Assembly (NCBI GenBank): GCA_964017185.1
Contig: OZ024869.1
Coordinates: 54,648,761 to 54,712,760, forward strand
Origin: Rugalucina vietnamica
Lineage: Eukaryota > Mollusca > Bivalvia > Lucinida > Lucinidae
Reading direction: 5' to 3'
Length of the DNA: 64,000 nucleotides
Position 1 is the stretch's first letter. Every line of letters begins with the position of its first letter. Positions 44,048-53,984 of the stretch are shown piece by piece. The notes beneath the pieces were generated by a model, which ran no database searches, had not been told where the DNA came from, and worked only from the letters and a program-made list of their open reading frames with translations. Position numbers and translations under genes: made by a program.

Positions 44048-44888
44048 AAGCTCATCTTTCAAACAGCGACCACTACTGGTGATAGGGATTTTCTCGAAAC
44101 AAGAAAACGTCTGTTTAAGGAACGCACAACGAACGATGTTTATATCTCAAGCAAGGAAATATAGTCACATAGATATACACACAATTTTTCTCCTAGATGA
44201 ATCTAATGAGGAACTAGAAAAAGAACGAAAGTTAAATAGTGATATCATGTATTTGAATTCAACAATACAAGGATGGAACAAAGCGTTTGCATGGAAATTG
44301 TACACCTGGTACAAGCTTGTCGTTGACAATTTTCCTGACGCTGACTTAGTCGGAAGAATGGATGATGATGTATTTTGTTGCACACCTCAAATCTTTGACC
44401 GGTTTAAAGAAATTAATGATCCATTCCTGTATTACGGGTATAATCTTAAAGTAAAAGGGGAACTCTGCCCCACAGAAGATTGTGCGGATGATATGTTTCT
44501 ATTTATAGGCATGGAGCTCGTGAGGAAAATTATCACAGGTAAATATTGTGAAGGTGAATTCCGAGACAACTGTCTGAGGAGTGAATATCCGTGGAGAAAT
44601 GCAAGGAGCTGGATATCTCTATCAAGCAACAACACAAAGGTCGTGCATGACAACTCAAAGATGATATACTTTTACAGCGGAAATTCTAGCGGTAAAAGAG
44701 AAATGATGAAACTGTACAGGCGGTATGGACGTCATTTTTGTAAGAAGTACCTATTGTTTCATAAAGCAGACGCAAGACATATTTACGAAATGAATAAGGA
44801 AAACGCACAAGATCGTAATGATTCGGCCAGAGTTAAAATGGTGCATGAAAGCCTATCGAAAGCAATCAGTTGTGTAAATGTTAAATGA
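44010..44888 (+). CDS. GT31-like beta-1,3-glycosyltransferase, catalytic region
   Basis: 292 residues in one exon. Such enzymes transfer galactose or N-acetylglucosamine from UDP-sugars in the Golgi lumen. Visible features: PLLVIGIFSKQENVCLRNAQ (21-40), the beta-strand and R-x-x-(I/Q)R-x-T(W/M) type start of the domain; SDIMYLNSTIQGWNKAF and KLYTWYKLVVDNFPDADLVG (77-115); GRMDDDVF with the metal-binding DDD at 118-120; YYGYNLKVKG; CPTEDCADDMFLFIGMEL. Several Cys could form disulfides. The usual C-terminal E(D/E)V segment is not obvious. This frame lacks a signal anchor and is preceded by a TAA at 44001; the anchor is found upstream in another frame. Family assignment is likely, the exact acceptor is unknown. 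A true gene with a sequencing or allelic one-base insertion is the simplest reading; a recent pseudogene is the alternative. Confidence 0.75.
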   Translation: MYSLTVLEKTRSRSSSFKQRPLLVIGIFSKQENVCLRNAQRTMFISQARKYSHIDIHTIFLLDESNEELEKERKLNSDIMYLNSTIQGWNKAFAWKLYTWYKLVVDNFPDADLVGRMDDDVFCCTPQIFDRFKEINDPFLYYGYNLKVKGELCPTEDCADDMFLFIGMELVRKIITGKYCEGEFRDNCLRSEYPWRNARSWISLSSNNTKVVHDNSKMIYFYSGNSSGKREMMKLYRRYGRHFCKKYLLFHKADARHIYEMNKENAQDRNDSARVKMVHESLSKAISCVNVK

Positions 44889-44944
44889 TTATGAACAGTG
44901 ATAGTCGGTTTGTGACAAAGAATGAGGATGGTAGCATGATTATT

Positions 44945-45195
44945 GATTTTCGAAACAATGAAAGAACATTAAGGAACGCTCAAAGACTTAAGCAAGTAAT
45001 GAATATTTTGATTGTTATACTATTTTTCTCTATATAAACCTCACCCGAAACTTGAAGATGAGTGAAAGTTAAACAACGATATCATATGAATTCAACAATA
45101 CAAACATGGAACAAATGGCAATTATGACATCTGGTATAAGACTGTGACTGACAACTGTCCTGACGCTGATTTGGTCGGTCGAATGAATGATTAGC
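44945..45195 (+). pseudogene. Truncated tandem duplicate of the GT31-like gene
   Basis: The segments ATTTTCGAAACAATGAAAGA...AAGGAACGC, GAAAGTTAAACAACGATATC, GAATTCAACAATACAAACAT, GGAACAAA, CTGGTATAAGACTGTGACTG and CCTGACGCTGATTTGGTCGG follow in the same order as in 44090-44365 of the intact gene. A large internal piece is lost between the first two segments, there are several indels and stops, and the copy ends at the position of the DDD motif (GAATGAATGATTAG). Confidence 0.85.
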
Positions 45196-45859
45196 TAAAT
45201 CAGACATTAACTCTGGCGTCCCTTTTACGGGACATAAGCAAACAGCATAGCCCCAGATGTGACGCCGCAGAACGCAATTCTGTTTACTTATATGAATTTC
45301 ATCGAAAACTTGAATTAAAATTAAAAGTCACTCCTAACACCCCTAAAATGAAAGTGGACCCACCCAATTGATAATGATGGGAAAATCCGTTCGTAAAATA
45401 TGGGTTAATTGGAATACATTTACGAATATAGATCGGTTTGGCTGTCTATCCGGTTTTGATATAATACACATACTGCAACATGATGTTGTCACAACCCAAA
45501 AAGCATTTTATGAGAAAAGTGAAAATTGACTATTTCTGCAGTGTCGATGGGAATATTTGAATTTTATTTTGAATTATTTTGAATTTGCAGAAATGAGTGT
45601 ATACAGTCCTGTGTATTTTGATTGGCGTTTGTTCAAAGTAATAAATTCGACTGCGGGTTGCCGGAGCACCATATACTGTAAATTTTCGAAAGGTACAAGA
45701 ATCCTAAGAGGTCGTATCCCTTGAATTTAGATCTTACTGATATTAGCCTCTACAGAAATTATATTTTTCCAATTAGATTCTCCAATGGAATTGACTTTTT
45801 AACTTTCAAATAAAACCAAAGGTATTAACGTGGATAAGCTTTGGGGCCCATGATTGTTT
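45196..45859. other. Unassigned spacer
   Basis: No gene or repeat recognised. Confidence 0.4.
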
Positions 45860-46088
45860 ATGTCAGTACCAAAACTTGCCAATGCAATATACATGTACAT
45901 AGATTTTTTTTCAGCTGTAAAAATTGAAAATTTTGCTGGTAAAATATAATATTTTAATAAAGTTCTTCAAAACATTGATTGTGGGTACCAAAATAAGAAA
46001 AAAATATGTATACCCCTGCATACCCCTGCTTTGCTATACAAAAGTGGGTTATAAGGGGGGTAAACGTTCCACGGACATGTTATCCTGA
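45860..46088 (-). mobile_element. Foldback MITE family F, copy 3 (hairpin deleted)
   Basis: Left end 'ACCAAAACTTGCCAATGCAA' and right end 'GGACATGTTATCCTGATGCA' are the family termini. 'CATTGATTGTGGGTACC' is kept but the GC-rich hairpin centre is absent. It abuts copy 4 in the same orientation. Confidence 0.75.
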
Positions 46089-46360
46089 TGCATTACGAAA
46101 ACTTACCCATGCAATAAACAGAGATTTTTTGAGCTTTCAAACTTGAAAATTTTCAGCTGAAAAATTTTGATATTTTTCTTATCTTTGCTCAAAACATAGA
46201 TTGTGGTACACGTTAGAACCGCCTCGCCGAGGCAGTTCTAACAAGTACCCTCAATACATGTTTTGGAGCAAAAATAGGTATACCCCTGCATACGCCAGTT
46301 TTGCTATAAAAGTGGAGTTCAAGAGGGTATACATTACACAGACATGTTGTCGTGATGTTT
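46089..46360 (-). mobile_element. Foldback MITE family F, copy 4
   Basis: From TGCATTACGAAAACTTACCC (46089) to GACATGTTGTCGTGATG (46360). The inner hairpin runs ACATAGATTGTGG...GAACCGCCTCGCCGAGGCAGTTC...CTCAATACATGTTTTGG. Confidence 0.8.
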
Positions 46361-46582
46361 ATGAACCAGTTCTCTGTTTTGAGTATTCTGAACTTCATCT
46401 TTGGTGTGTTTGTCTAATCTCTCACATAGTTCTTTTCACTGCTCTGACCTTGCAATACAGTGTCGTTGTCTGTTACTCTGTCCTCTTCTTGTTAATGATC
46501 TTGCTTGGATTGCCTAGTTCTTCAAGAATTATGATGTCCTCTGTACCTGGCTTTAAAATTTGTTTTACACATCGCAAAAAAG

Positions 46583-46795
46583 TACAAGTAGGCAAAGATC
46601 AGGAAAAGGCGCAATCAGAAAAAGACTCCCACTCCAAAAACCGAGGTGGGAAAAAACCAAACTAACAATCAGGTACATATACCATGAAAACATTTCGTAA
46701 GCCGAATGAGCAGCTATTTTCCCAATAGGTGGCCACTCAGTTACCTTAACTTAACTGAAAATATGCAAACATACATAAGGCGCCATCAGCACAAA
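46583..46795 (+). repeat. Dispersed repeat family G, copy
   Basis: It is nearly identical to 27537-27712 and continues without interruption into 'ACATACATAAGGCGCCATCAGCAC'. It supplies the empty-site sequence for the LINE insertion at 27713-28888. Confidence 0.75.
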
Positions 46796-46883
46796 GATAC
46801 CGTTCACCGAAAATCTTGAGTGATCGCCAACGAAACGTTTCTGGATAAGGCAGCGACCATTTGATTTTTATGTGTGTGTGTGT

Positions 46884-47136
46884 GGGGGGGGGGGGGGGGG
46901 GGGCTGGAAGATGTTTTCGGGCCTGGATATTTTTTCACTCGCGACGAGGTCTTGTATTTTTATTTTATATACTACAATATGTACAATAGAATTTACCCTG
47001 TCCTAGATATTTTTTTCGGGCAAAATTCTGTCCTGTATTATTTTTTTTCTCAAAAAATCCTCAGCCCCGCCCCCCCCCCCCCCCTACTACAATATGTACA
47101 ATAGAATTTACCCTGTCCTAGATATTTTTTTCGGGC
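46884..47136. repeat. Poly-G/poly-C runs and a 53-bp direct duplication
   Basis: A G run at 46884-46903 is followed by 'ACTACAATATGTACAATAGA' + 'ATTTACCCTGTCCTAGATAT' at 46971-47024. The same text recurs at 47086-47136 after a C run at 47067-47083. Confidence 0.8.
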
Positions 47137-47800
47137 ACTGAACGATTGATTCATGTCGGACCTTTTCGGAAAACCCAAACTTTTCCATGAATTCTGGCTA
47201 ATCGTTAACAACATGTCAAATCCTTGAGGAAGCATGAATGGAAGCTACAACTATTCTTTTCTCTGTGTTCATGTTACCTGCATCAATTGCTTTCCGAGCC
47301 CTCACTCTTTTATAATTCTCCTGACAGTCTCCTCTTTACATCATTTCCTTCTAGGCGACAATGCACGGTAATTGCACCGACAAGCTCTCTGTAGTGTAAA
47401 TCCGTTTTGCAAGAATGCAGAAGCAGCATTTTGCCAAATACCTTGCACCACATCTCTTGCTCTCCTTTTTAAATGTCCTCAGATATTTCTACATAGCTTT
47501 TGGTTGGTCAAATTGTATGGTTTTCGCATAGCTCCAGGTGGTGCAAATCTGCTGCTCTTACATCTTCTTCAGACATGTCTTGGAGAAAATCTATTCTTAG
47601 ACTAGCATCAAAGAGAGGTAATGCACTGTTCTCCCATTAAAATATGTCTTTTTCGGTTTGGTGATGATTCGGGATTCCCGTGTATCACGGGTGTGTGGTA
47701 GATGCATGACTTGTGGTTGGTTCATGGACGTGGTTGTAGTAGCTATAGCTTCACGAGGTAGCTGTTGAAGCTGATTCCGGGTTGTTGTAGTCATTTTTCA
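47137..47800 (-). pseudogene. Possible decayed coding remnant of unknown origin
   Basis: The minus strand has an open frame at 47794-47597 (start MTTTTRNQLQQLPREAIATT). After a one-base frame change near 47618 it continues FDASLRIDFLQDMSEEDVRA with coding-like composition, then further broken pieces down to about 47290. I do not recognise the family. It may be a transposon protein remnant, or chance. Confidence 0.25.
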
Positions 47801-48007
47801 TTAGGTACATAGGAAAATAGATGAAAATAGTGCGCGCGCGTATACGTTTACCTGTAGAAATGCGCGTATACGTTTACCTGTAGAAATTGTGCGGCAAGTG
47901 AACCAACTTGTTTCGAAAATGAGGACAAATACGCTGCCACCATTACAGATGCTACAGCAAATAGTGAGCCTTACGGCTTATGTGTGCTTAAACTAATTTT
48001 TATAATT

Positions 48008-48240
48008 GAGCCACCTCGTGGAAAAACAAACAATGTGATTTCCGAACAGGTCTGACACAAATCAGGCTGTACAGCAACAGAAGCAGGCTAGAAGCTTAAA
48101 ATTTTGGGGTTAGGTAGAGGAGGAATTTTACTATCCGAGTAGCGAAAACAAAGGCGCTGATCAGCTTCGCGGTTACCGCGAAGCTGATCTACGTCTTTGT
48201 TTTCGCCTATGCAGATTGTTGGTTTTCCCATGAGGCGATC
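48008..48240 (+). mobile_element. Hairpin MITE family A, copy 5
   Basis: Termini GAGCCACCTCGTGG and TTTTCCCATGAGGCGATC are degenerate. The hairpin is very good: GCGAAAACAAAGGCGCTGAT, CAGCTTCGCGGTTACCGCGA and AGCTGATCTACGTCTTTGTT at 48134-48206. Confidence 0.8.
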
Positions 48241-49006
48241 ATACAAAATATAATATTTTCAATATCACAAAATTGAATAGTAAGTGATATCACACAATTA
48301 ATTTACACATTCTATTGTTTTTCATGTCATATCAAATGATAATTTGTGTATTATATCAAAAAAATAGGAATTGTAAAGTAAAACGACAAATCGTAAATGA
48401 GGTATTAGCCATGCAAATATCCATAATCGTTAGGGCCACAAGAGAAAAATATGTGTAACAAACTTCAAGTTGAAAGCACATTATTAGCTCTTGTCAGAAT
48501 GGAGCGCCGTAGCATTCCATGTGTGCACATGTTTACTTTGTTTTGCCATCTTTCATCTTTTAGTCTAGTCGTAAGGGAATCTCCTTTCGGTGATGGATAC
48601 AGACCTTACCATAAAACCAACATGTTTAGAGGGCTACACAACCCAGGCATGTACACCTCTAATGTTGAAAATGAGCAAGGCGGTTTTTTAAAAGAAGCTT
48701 GCTTGCCTGCACCTTTGATTGTCACGTGAATACACGATAAGCCAGTTTACTTACCTCATTGCTTGATTATGATAATTGTACGTCGTAAACAAGTCCAAAA
48801 GAAAAGTAAACTATTTTGCGCACAGTTAATTGTCAATGACCTGTCTCTGTGGAGACAGACGTGGAGACAGACGTATTAAGCGTTCCGCACTACGCGGTAG
48901 TGGGAGTGATTTTGGAGCTTGTCGAGTGACTTTCGTGCTTTGAAATGTAAGTACTGCTTTGCTACACACATTTGCCATTATTAGACAATGGTGCACGTGT
49001 ATCCAA

Positions 49007-49007
<1 letters not shown>
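48241..49007. other. Unassigned spacer
   Basis: The frame at 48451-48729 shows no recognisable domain. GTGGAGACAGACGT is tandemly duplicated at 48849-48875. Confidence 0.35.
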
Positions 49008-49093
<86 letters not shown>

Positions 49094-49094
49094 C
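49008..49094. repeat. (AAT)n followed by (ATT)n: perfect AT palindrome
   Basis: About 13 AAT units turn directly into about 15 ATT units, making an inverted repeat with no spacer that could extrude as a cruciform. Confidence 0.95.
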
Positions 49095-49439
49095 TCTATA
49101 TTTAGGAGGACAACGTATTAAGTTCAAATGTTAGTCTTCCATACAGTCCTCCAGTGATTATACATGATGTGTAGCGCCGCTTATTGTCAACGCGAAAAAG
49201 CGGTGCAGTCGTAACGCTCATGTGTTTACATTAAGCGGCGATGATGTAGATTGACTGTGGTTACTGCCAACATTTTTATCAATAAAATGTATGATTGATA
49301 AAATCAACGAAGACTTCTCGACTTTACTTGCACCCTCACTTTGGTTCAGACAAGATATTAATTTATCCCCGGCTGTCATTTAATTTCTGACACTTGACTT
49401 CAAAAATGGCAGTTCTGTGGTTGTCCATATCTTGACTTC

Positions 49440-49675
49440 CATTGATCAAGGAGCATTCATAATTTTTTGGGGGTTTCGGTTGTTGCTTTACGTCCCGGTC
49501 AACAATTTTTCAGTCATGTTGGGATGGAGCCACCGCTTCCTGGGTAGTTAATTAGTACTTAAGGAAGCTGAAAGTGTCTTGCTCAAGGACAGTTACACAG
49601 CATTCTTGGGGTTTGAACCCAGGACCTCTAGATCCAGAGTCCGACGCAACACCACTGAGCCATCGCACTCCCTAA
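49440..49675 (-). mobile_element. tRNA-derived SINE
   Basis: On the minus strand the head GAGTGCGATGGCTCAGTGG (box A) is followed by a diverged anticodon arm (GGACTCTGGATC) and GGTTCAAACCC, an exact box B (49594-49672). The body with GTCCTTGAGCAAGACACTTT and the '...AACATGACTGAAAAATTG' part extends to about 49440. The acceptor stem is weak, so this is a SINE and not a tRNA gene. Confidence 0.75.
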
Positions 49676-49904
49676 CATTCATGATACTTGAAATATAGAT
49701 ACTCTATACATGGCATCATACATGAATCGCTAGGTTCACGACGCCTGTGGGGAGATAGATTTCAAAAATATAGGACACCTAATATTCGGTTGTGCTTTTG
49801 TTATCATTACTTTAAGTCTAAAGCTTGACAGAAACCGATCAGTATGCTTTTTAACTTGGACTAAAGGTAGCCTGCCAGTTTCCATGCCTATAGGTGGGAC
49901 TAGA

Positions 49905-49957
<53 letters not shown>
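49905..49957. repeat. (AAT)n microsatellite
   Basis: About 17 uninterrupted TAA/AAT units. The antisense frame with a run of isoleucines is a by-product. Confidence 0.95.
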
Positions 49958-50165
49958 CTGACTGTGTTTACAATAAGCGTTGATGATGTACATATTATCG
50001 ACACATTGTCAACAGTTAACACTAAGCGTTGCAGCTGCAACCGTTAGTGTAAACATGTTGACACTACGCGTTGCGACTGCACCGCTTATTGTTGCGTTTA
50101 CAATAAGCGGCGTAACAACGCTGATTATTATCGGACTTTTCAGTAGGAGCGCCAAGAGCGAAAAA
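49958..50165. repeat. Cluster of TTTACAATAAGCG palindromes
   Basis: CCGCTTATTGT and ACAATAAGCGG (50085-50114) form an 11-bp stem with a 7-base loop. TTAACACTAAGCGTTGCAG and CTGCAACCGTTAGTGTAAA (50017-50055) form an imperfect 38-bp palindrome. A related set (CGCCGCTTATTGTCAACGCG, TTTACATTAAGCGGCG) lies at 49174-49244. Confidence 0.75.
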
Positions 50166-50822
50166 GCGGTAATTGTATTTTATTTTGAAGCGTTACTCGA
50201 CGTCAAGTAGTCCCTAACCAAAATGGCGGCCGAATTGACGTCGAAATTTCCACTAAAATACAGCGCTGAAAGAAGGCATAATAATAATACACGGACTAAA
50301 TCAAAGCTCGATCCGCCAACTACGATTTTTTGTCAAATCAAAATCGAAACACATGTCACGTGTCAAGTCACTGGGGCGACGTATATAAATAAATACCGAA
50401 AGTGGTGAAAGACTTCCGTGTTTATGTCGCATTTAGTTGGTCTAAGTTATTTTGCAAACTCACAACGTGTCATCGCAGATTCGGCTAATTTTTGCCTTAA
50501 ATGTTCATTAAACCCTATTCCGTGTAACGGCTTTGTAAAATTGCTGGAGAAGACCCGATAATCGTAAAATTGACATCTGATTGATGGCATATTTTCGGAA
50601 TCGATTTTTCATTTACACAGCAGTCGTGTACTGCTGACAGTTTCAGCATATAAACATGTGCTGGTCATTTGTTTTGTAATTTGCAGTAAAATGGTGCAAA
50701 CAAGGAAATTAAATAGATTTTTTGTGGATTTAACGTATAATTACTGTTTTATTTAAATAAATTGGTGCATGTTCTGCTGTTTTTTAAACCATTCATTCAT
50801 TGAGAGAGGGATAATAATTGAC
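50166..50822. other. Spacer with a short ATGGCGGCC-start frame
   Basis: ATG at 50223 in a good context (CCAAAATGGCGGCC) opens 61 codons to 50408 (MAAELTSKFPLKYSAERRHN at the start). No domain or donor site was recognised. A TATAAATAAATA at 50383 lies after it, not before it. Could be a first exon, but evidence is thin. Confidence 0.2.
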
Positions 50823-50991
50823 ATCAGTCTCAGAACCATGAATTCTAATTTCTAGTGGATTTACTTACACGGACAGCCCCTGGCCACAGCCACAAGAAAA
50901 GAATTACCAGGTTTGTTCGAGATGTAAATTATGCACCAGTCATTTGTATGCATGCCCCCCCCCCCATTCCGGGTAATTGGAAACAGGGTTG

Positions 50992-51012
50992 TGTGTGTGT
51001 GTGTGTGTGTGT
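50992..51012. repeat. (GT)n microsatellite
   Basis: Eleven GT units following TTGTG; preceded by a C run at 50956-50965. Confidence 0.9.
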
Positions 51013-51359
51013 TGGGAGGGTGGGGGTGGATTTGACATTGTCAAGCATCCCCTGCTGCAGGAACATTCAGTTGACAAAATCATGGTCATCGGCCCCCGTG
51101 GTTGAGAATGCTGAATTTGATCCCCGCATTTAATCATTTGATCATCACCGCTTTGTCGGGTTTGCCCAATCAGGGCACAAGTTTGCTTGTGGGCGTACGT
51201 GCCAGGTGGTTGTTTCATTTTTGCCCCACCTACTGATTAGCCAGACTCATGAGCTGAAATAATCTTGAAAGGGGCGTAAAACTGAGAAAAACAATCATTG
51301 CTATTTCCCATGTAGTATTGCAGTCTGGGATGTTTTCTCTTACTTTGCCATATCTATTT

Positions 51360-51579
51360 GAGCCGTGTCATGAGAAAATCAGAATTTTGCAATATGTGCG
51401 AGAACAAAGTCTCAGATCAGCTGTACAGTAACTGCACAACTGATCAGTGCCTTTGTTTTTGCTACATGCATAGAACAATTGCTCTTCTTATTCATGTTTC
51501 CAAGCTTCTAGCTTCTGTGACTGTACAGGCCAGTTTGTGTCAGTACTCCTGAGGACCAGTTATTCTCATGTTGCGGCTC
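51360..51579 (-). mobile_element. Hairpin MITE family A, copy 6 (inverted)
   Basis: Termini GAGCCGTGTCATGAGAAAAT and TATTCTCATGTTGCGGCTC are clear inverted repeats. Hairpin: AACAAAGTCTCAGATCAGCT, GTACAGTAACTGCACAACTG, ATCAGTGCCTTTGTTTTTGC at 51403-51461. Flanks ATTT and ATAT. Confidence 0.85.
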
Positions 51580-52321
51580 ATATGCCCCCTATTTAATATG
51601 CATACCCATGGTATCCCCTCCCCCGTCCAGAGACAACTACTGCGACTGAGAACAATTGAACAATAAACGCGTATGAAATAAATATTAACAGTCACAGAAG
51701 TCTGCATAAACACAGTCACAGCTTCGTTTTGGGAACAACTATCAAAAGATCATTTTGATCAATAAAAAGTTGTTCCCAGCCAGGTATCTCTACATGCAAT
51801 TATTAAAACCTGATGTCGTATGAAAATTGATTTTATCTGTGTTGGTTGTTCTCTGTTGCCTCTATTGTCTCTGATCTTCTGTAATCAAACAACCATAAAG
51901 TTGGACAAAATTGAAATTAGAGCAAATCTTTGTAATTTTAAGTTTTTGGAACTTGGTATACTTTTCAATTTTGTTTTGATTTGGTGCATTACAAAGAAAA
52001 GTAACCAAAGTCTGACTTTTTTTCCAAGGAAAAAAGTTACTTCCCTTGCTCTGCACCAGTCATTTGTAACCACTGCTCCCCCACCTATGGGGAAGTGTGG
52101 GGATTATGACTTTTCAGCTTTCAGTGCCCCACCCCCACTCAGAAACAAATGCTGGGGCCCAGCCTATAGATGCAAAAGTCCAGAGTATCCCACCATGGAT
52201 TATCCACCTTGGTTGTACTTAGTAGTGTTGGTTGTCTCTGGATGCTTTGCAAATTGAAGTTGCACATCTTCTGGTGGTGCAGCTGATCTACCCTTCAATT
52301 TCACATTCTTTTAATATAATT
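51580..52321. other. Spacer with a GCACCAGTCATTTGTA repeat
   Basis: GCACCAGTCATTTGTA and nearby C-rich sequence recur at 50931 and 52051. The frame at 51820-52257 starts with a hydrophobic segment but otherwise has no domain character. Confidence 0.4.
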
Positions 52322-52544
52322 GAGCCATGTCATAAGAAAACCAACAATGTGGCTTTTTAACACGTCCAACTCAAACCGAGCTGTACAAGCACAGAAGATG
52401 GCTAGAGGCTGGAAATTTTTTAATTTAGAAAGCAGAGGAAGTGTACTATTAAAGGGGCTGATCAGCTTCGCAATTACTACGAAGCTGGTCTGCGCCTTTG
52501 TTTTTGCATATATGCAAAATGTTGGTTTTATCATGACACAGCTC
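52322..52544 (+). mobile_element. Hairpin MITE family A, copy 7
   Basis: Terminal repeats GAGCCATGTCATAAGAAAAC / GTTTTATCATGACACAGCTC and internal hairpin (GGGGCTGATCAGCTTCGCAA, TACGAAGCTGGTCTGCGCC) at 52453-52500. This copy shows the whole element plan most clearly. Confidence 0.85.
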
Positions 52545-53215
52545 ATTTAAAAATTTAACAGCAGTCATAAATGCATGTACCTAACAGAGAAATGTTATAT
52601 GTATTATAACCACCATGCATCTATATTGTTTTTCAGAATCTTGTGCCATGCAGGACAGAGAAAAATATCAAGTGGAATCTAAAGTCCATGATTTTAATGA
52701 CCAAATCTGTGAAAGACAGTAAAATTGTGACCTGCAAGGATTAATGTTATAATAAACAATGGTGAGGAAATTCATGGCTGGATGTTGAAAGGTCAAAGAG
52801 TACATGCCCACAATGTACACAACTACTTTTAGTGTACTAAGATTACATGTAGGGTTAAACAGCGGATTCTCAGTCAGTTGTGGACTCTGTGAAAGACATC
52901 TCAGTTCTCGAGCAGATTATCTGTCAATAGCATGACAGTGATGTTTTATGGACAGATGAGGCAAGAAAATTAAAAGTATTTACTGTGTTCATGTAATGCA
53001 TTCAGGATGATCATCAAATATTGTCTTTTAAACATTACATCTGTGTCTTTTAATTCTTTCTAAGTTATACAGCGCTACATGTACAAGGAAATGGTGTTTG
53101 ATTCATTTTCCCATCTCTGTTTTTGGAGTGAGGCTTTTGTTCTGATTGTGCCATTTCATCATCATTCACATGGCTTTAATACTTTTACCTTTTTCAAGCT
53201 TTGATATTTTAGATT
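52545..53215. other. Unassigned spacer
   Basis: No gene or repeat recognised. Confidence 0.4.
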
Positions 53216-53217
53216 TA

Positions 53218-53570
53218 CCGTATTCGTTCTAATAACCGCACATGCTCCAATAAGCGCACACCCTCTCCGTTTCCGAAAAAATATGTGTGTACCCGCACAC
53301 TGCTCTACCAGCATATTTATATTTTACCGCAGTTTTACACATTTATATTTTATTAACGACATTAAAGCATAACCTAAAATGATCAAACATTATTTTGTAA
53401 TGACTGGTACACTTTAAATGACATCGTCAATGTTATTTTAGACAGGACTTTTTCATCAATTTATGTGTTCTGGTCGTTCCTAGTGTGCGCTAATTGGAAC
53501 AATATTTTGTAACCATAACTAAGTTATTTTGAAAAATTAAGCACACAGTGCGCTAATTAGAACAAAACGG
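53218..53570. mobile_element. TA-flanked MITE with CCGTATTCGTTCTAAT ends
   Basis: Left TA-CCGTATTCGTTCTAATAACC and right CTAATTAGAACAAAACGG-TA are inverted repeats. TA lies at 53216-53217 and 53571-53572. Subterminal GCGCAC/GTGCGC motifs repeat on both sides. 353 bp, non-coding. Confidence 0.8.
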
Positions 53571-53984
53571 TAGAATGTTTTTGTTTGTTTTGTGTCTAAA
53601 TGTCCCAGAAAATGCCATCATGTTGAGACATCCCAGTAAACAGCTATGATTATGTTGGGACATGGCCGGACTTCTACCTGGAAAAATTTCTGGTTTATAT
53701 GTTGCAGGGCTGTTTTACTTCAATCACATTCCTTTGTGGGTTGACTTAACCACTAAGCTACTCAGGCGGTCAGCAACACTCTTGGCAAGCATTAAGTGCC
53801 TTCTCACTTGTCTCAGCCCTAGTGGGTGGGACAAAAACAAATGTATATAAAAAAGTAAGCAATGGCAAGGAACCAATGCATGTTATATGTATATCAGAAG
53901 TTCCAACAGACAATTTTATTTTAAAGAAAATCCACATGGTAATGGGGTACACAATGAATACATTGGCTGGGCCTCTTTGTTAGC

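Noticed and set aside
49594-49672. tRNA gene with exact box B
   Set aside because: The anticodon arm is disturbed, the acceptor stem is weak and a SINE body continues beyond it.
49736-49993. 85-residue frame with a run of isoleucine
   Set aside because: It is produced by the (AAT)n microsatellite.
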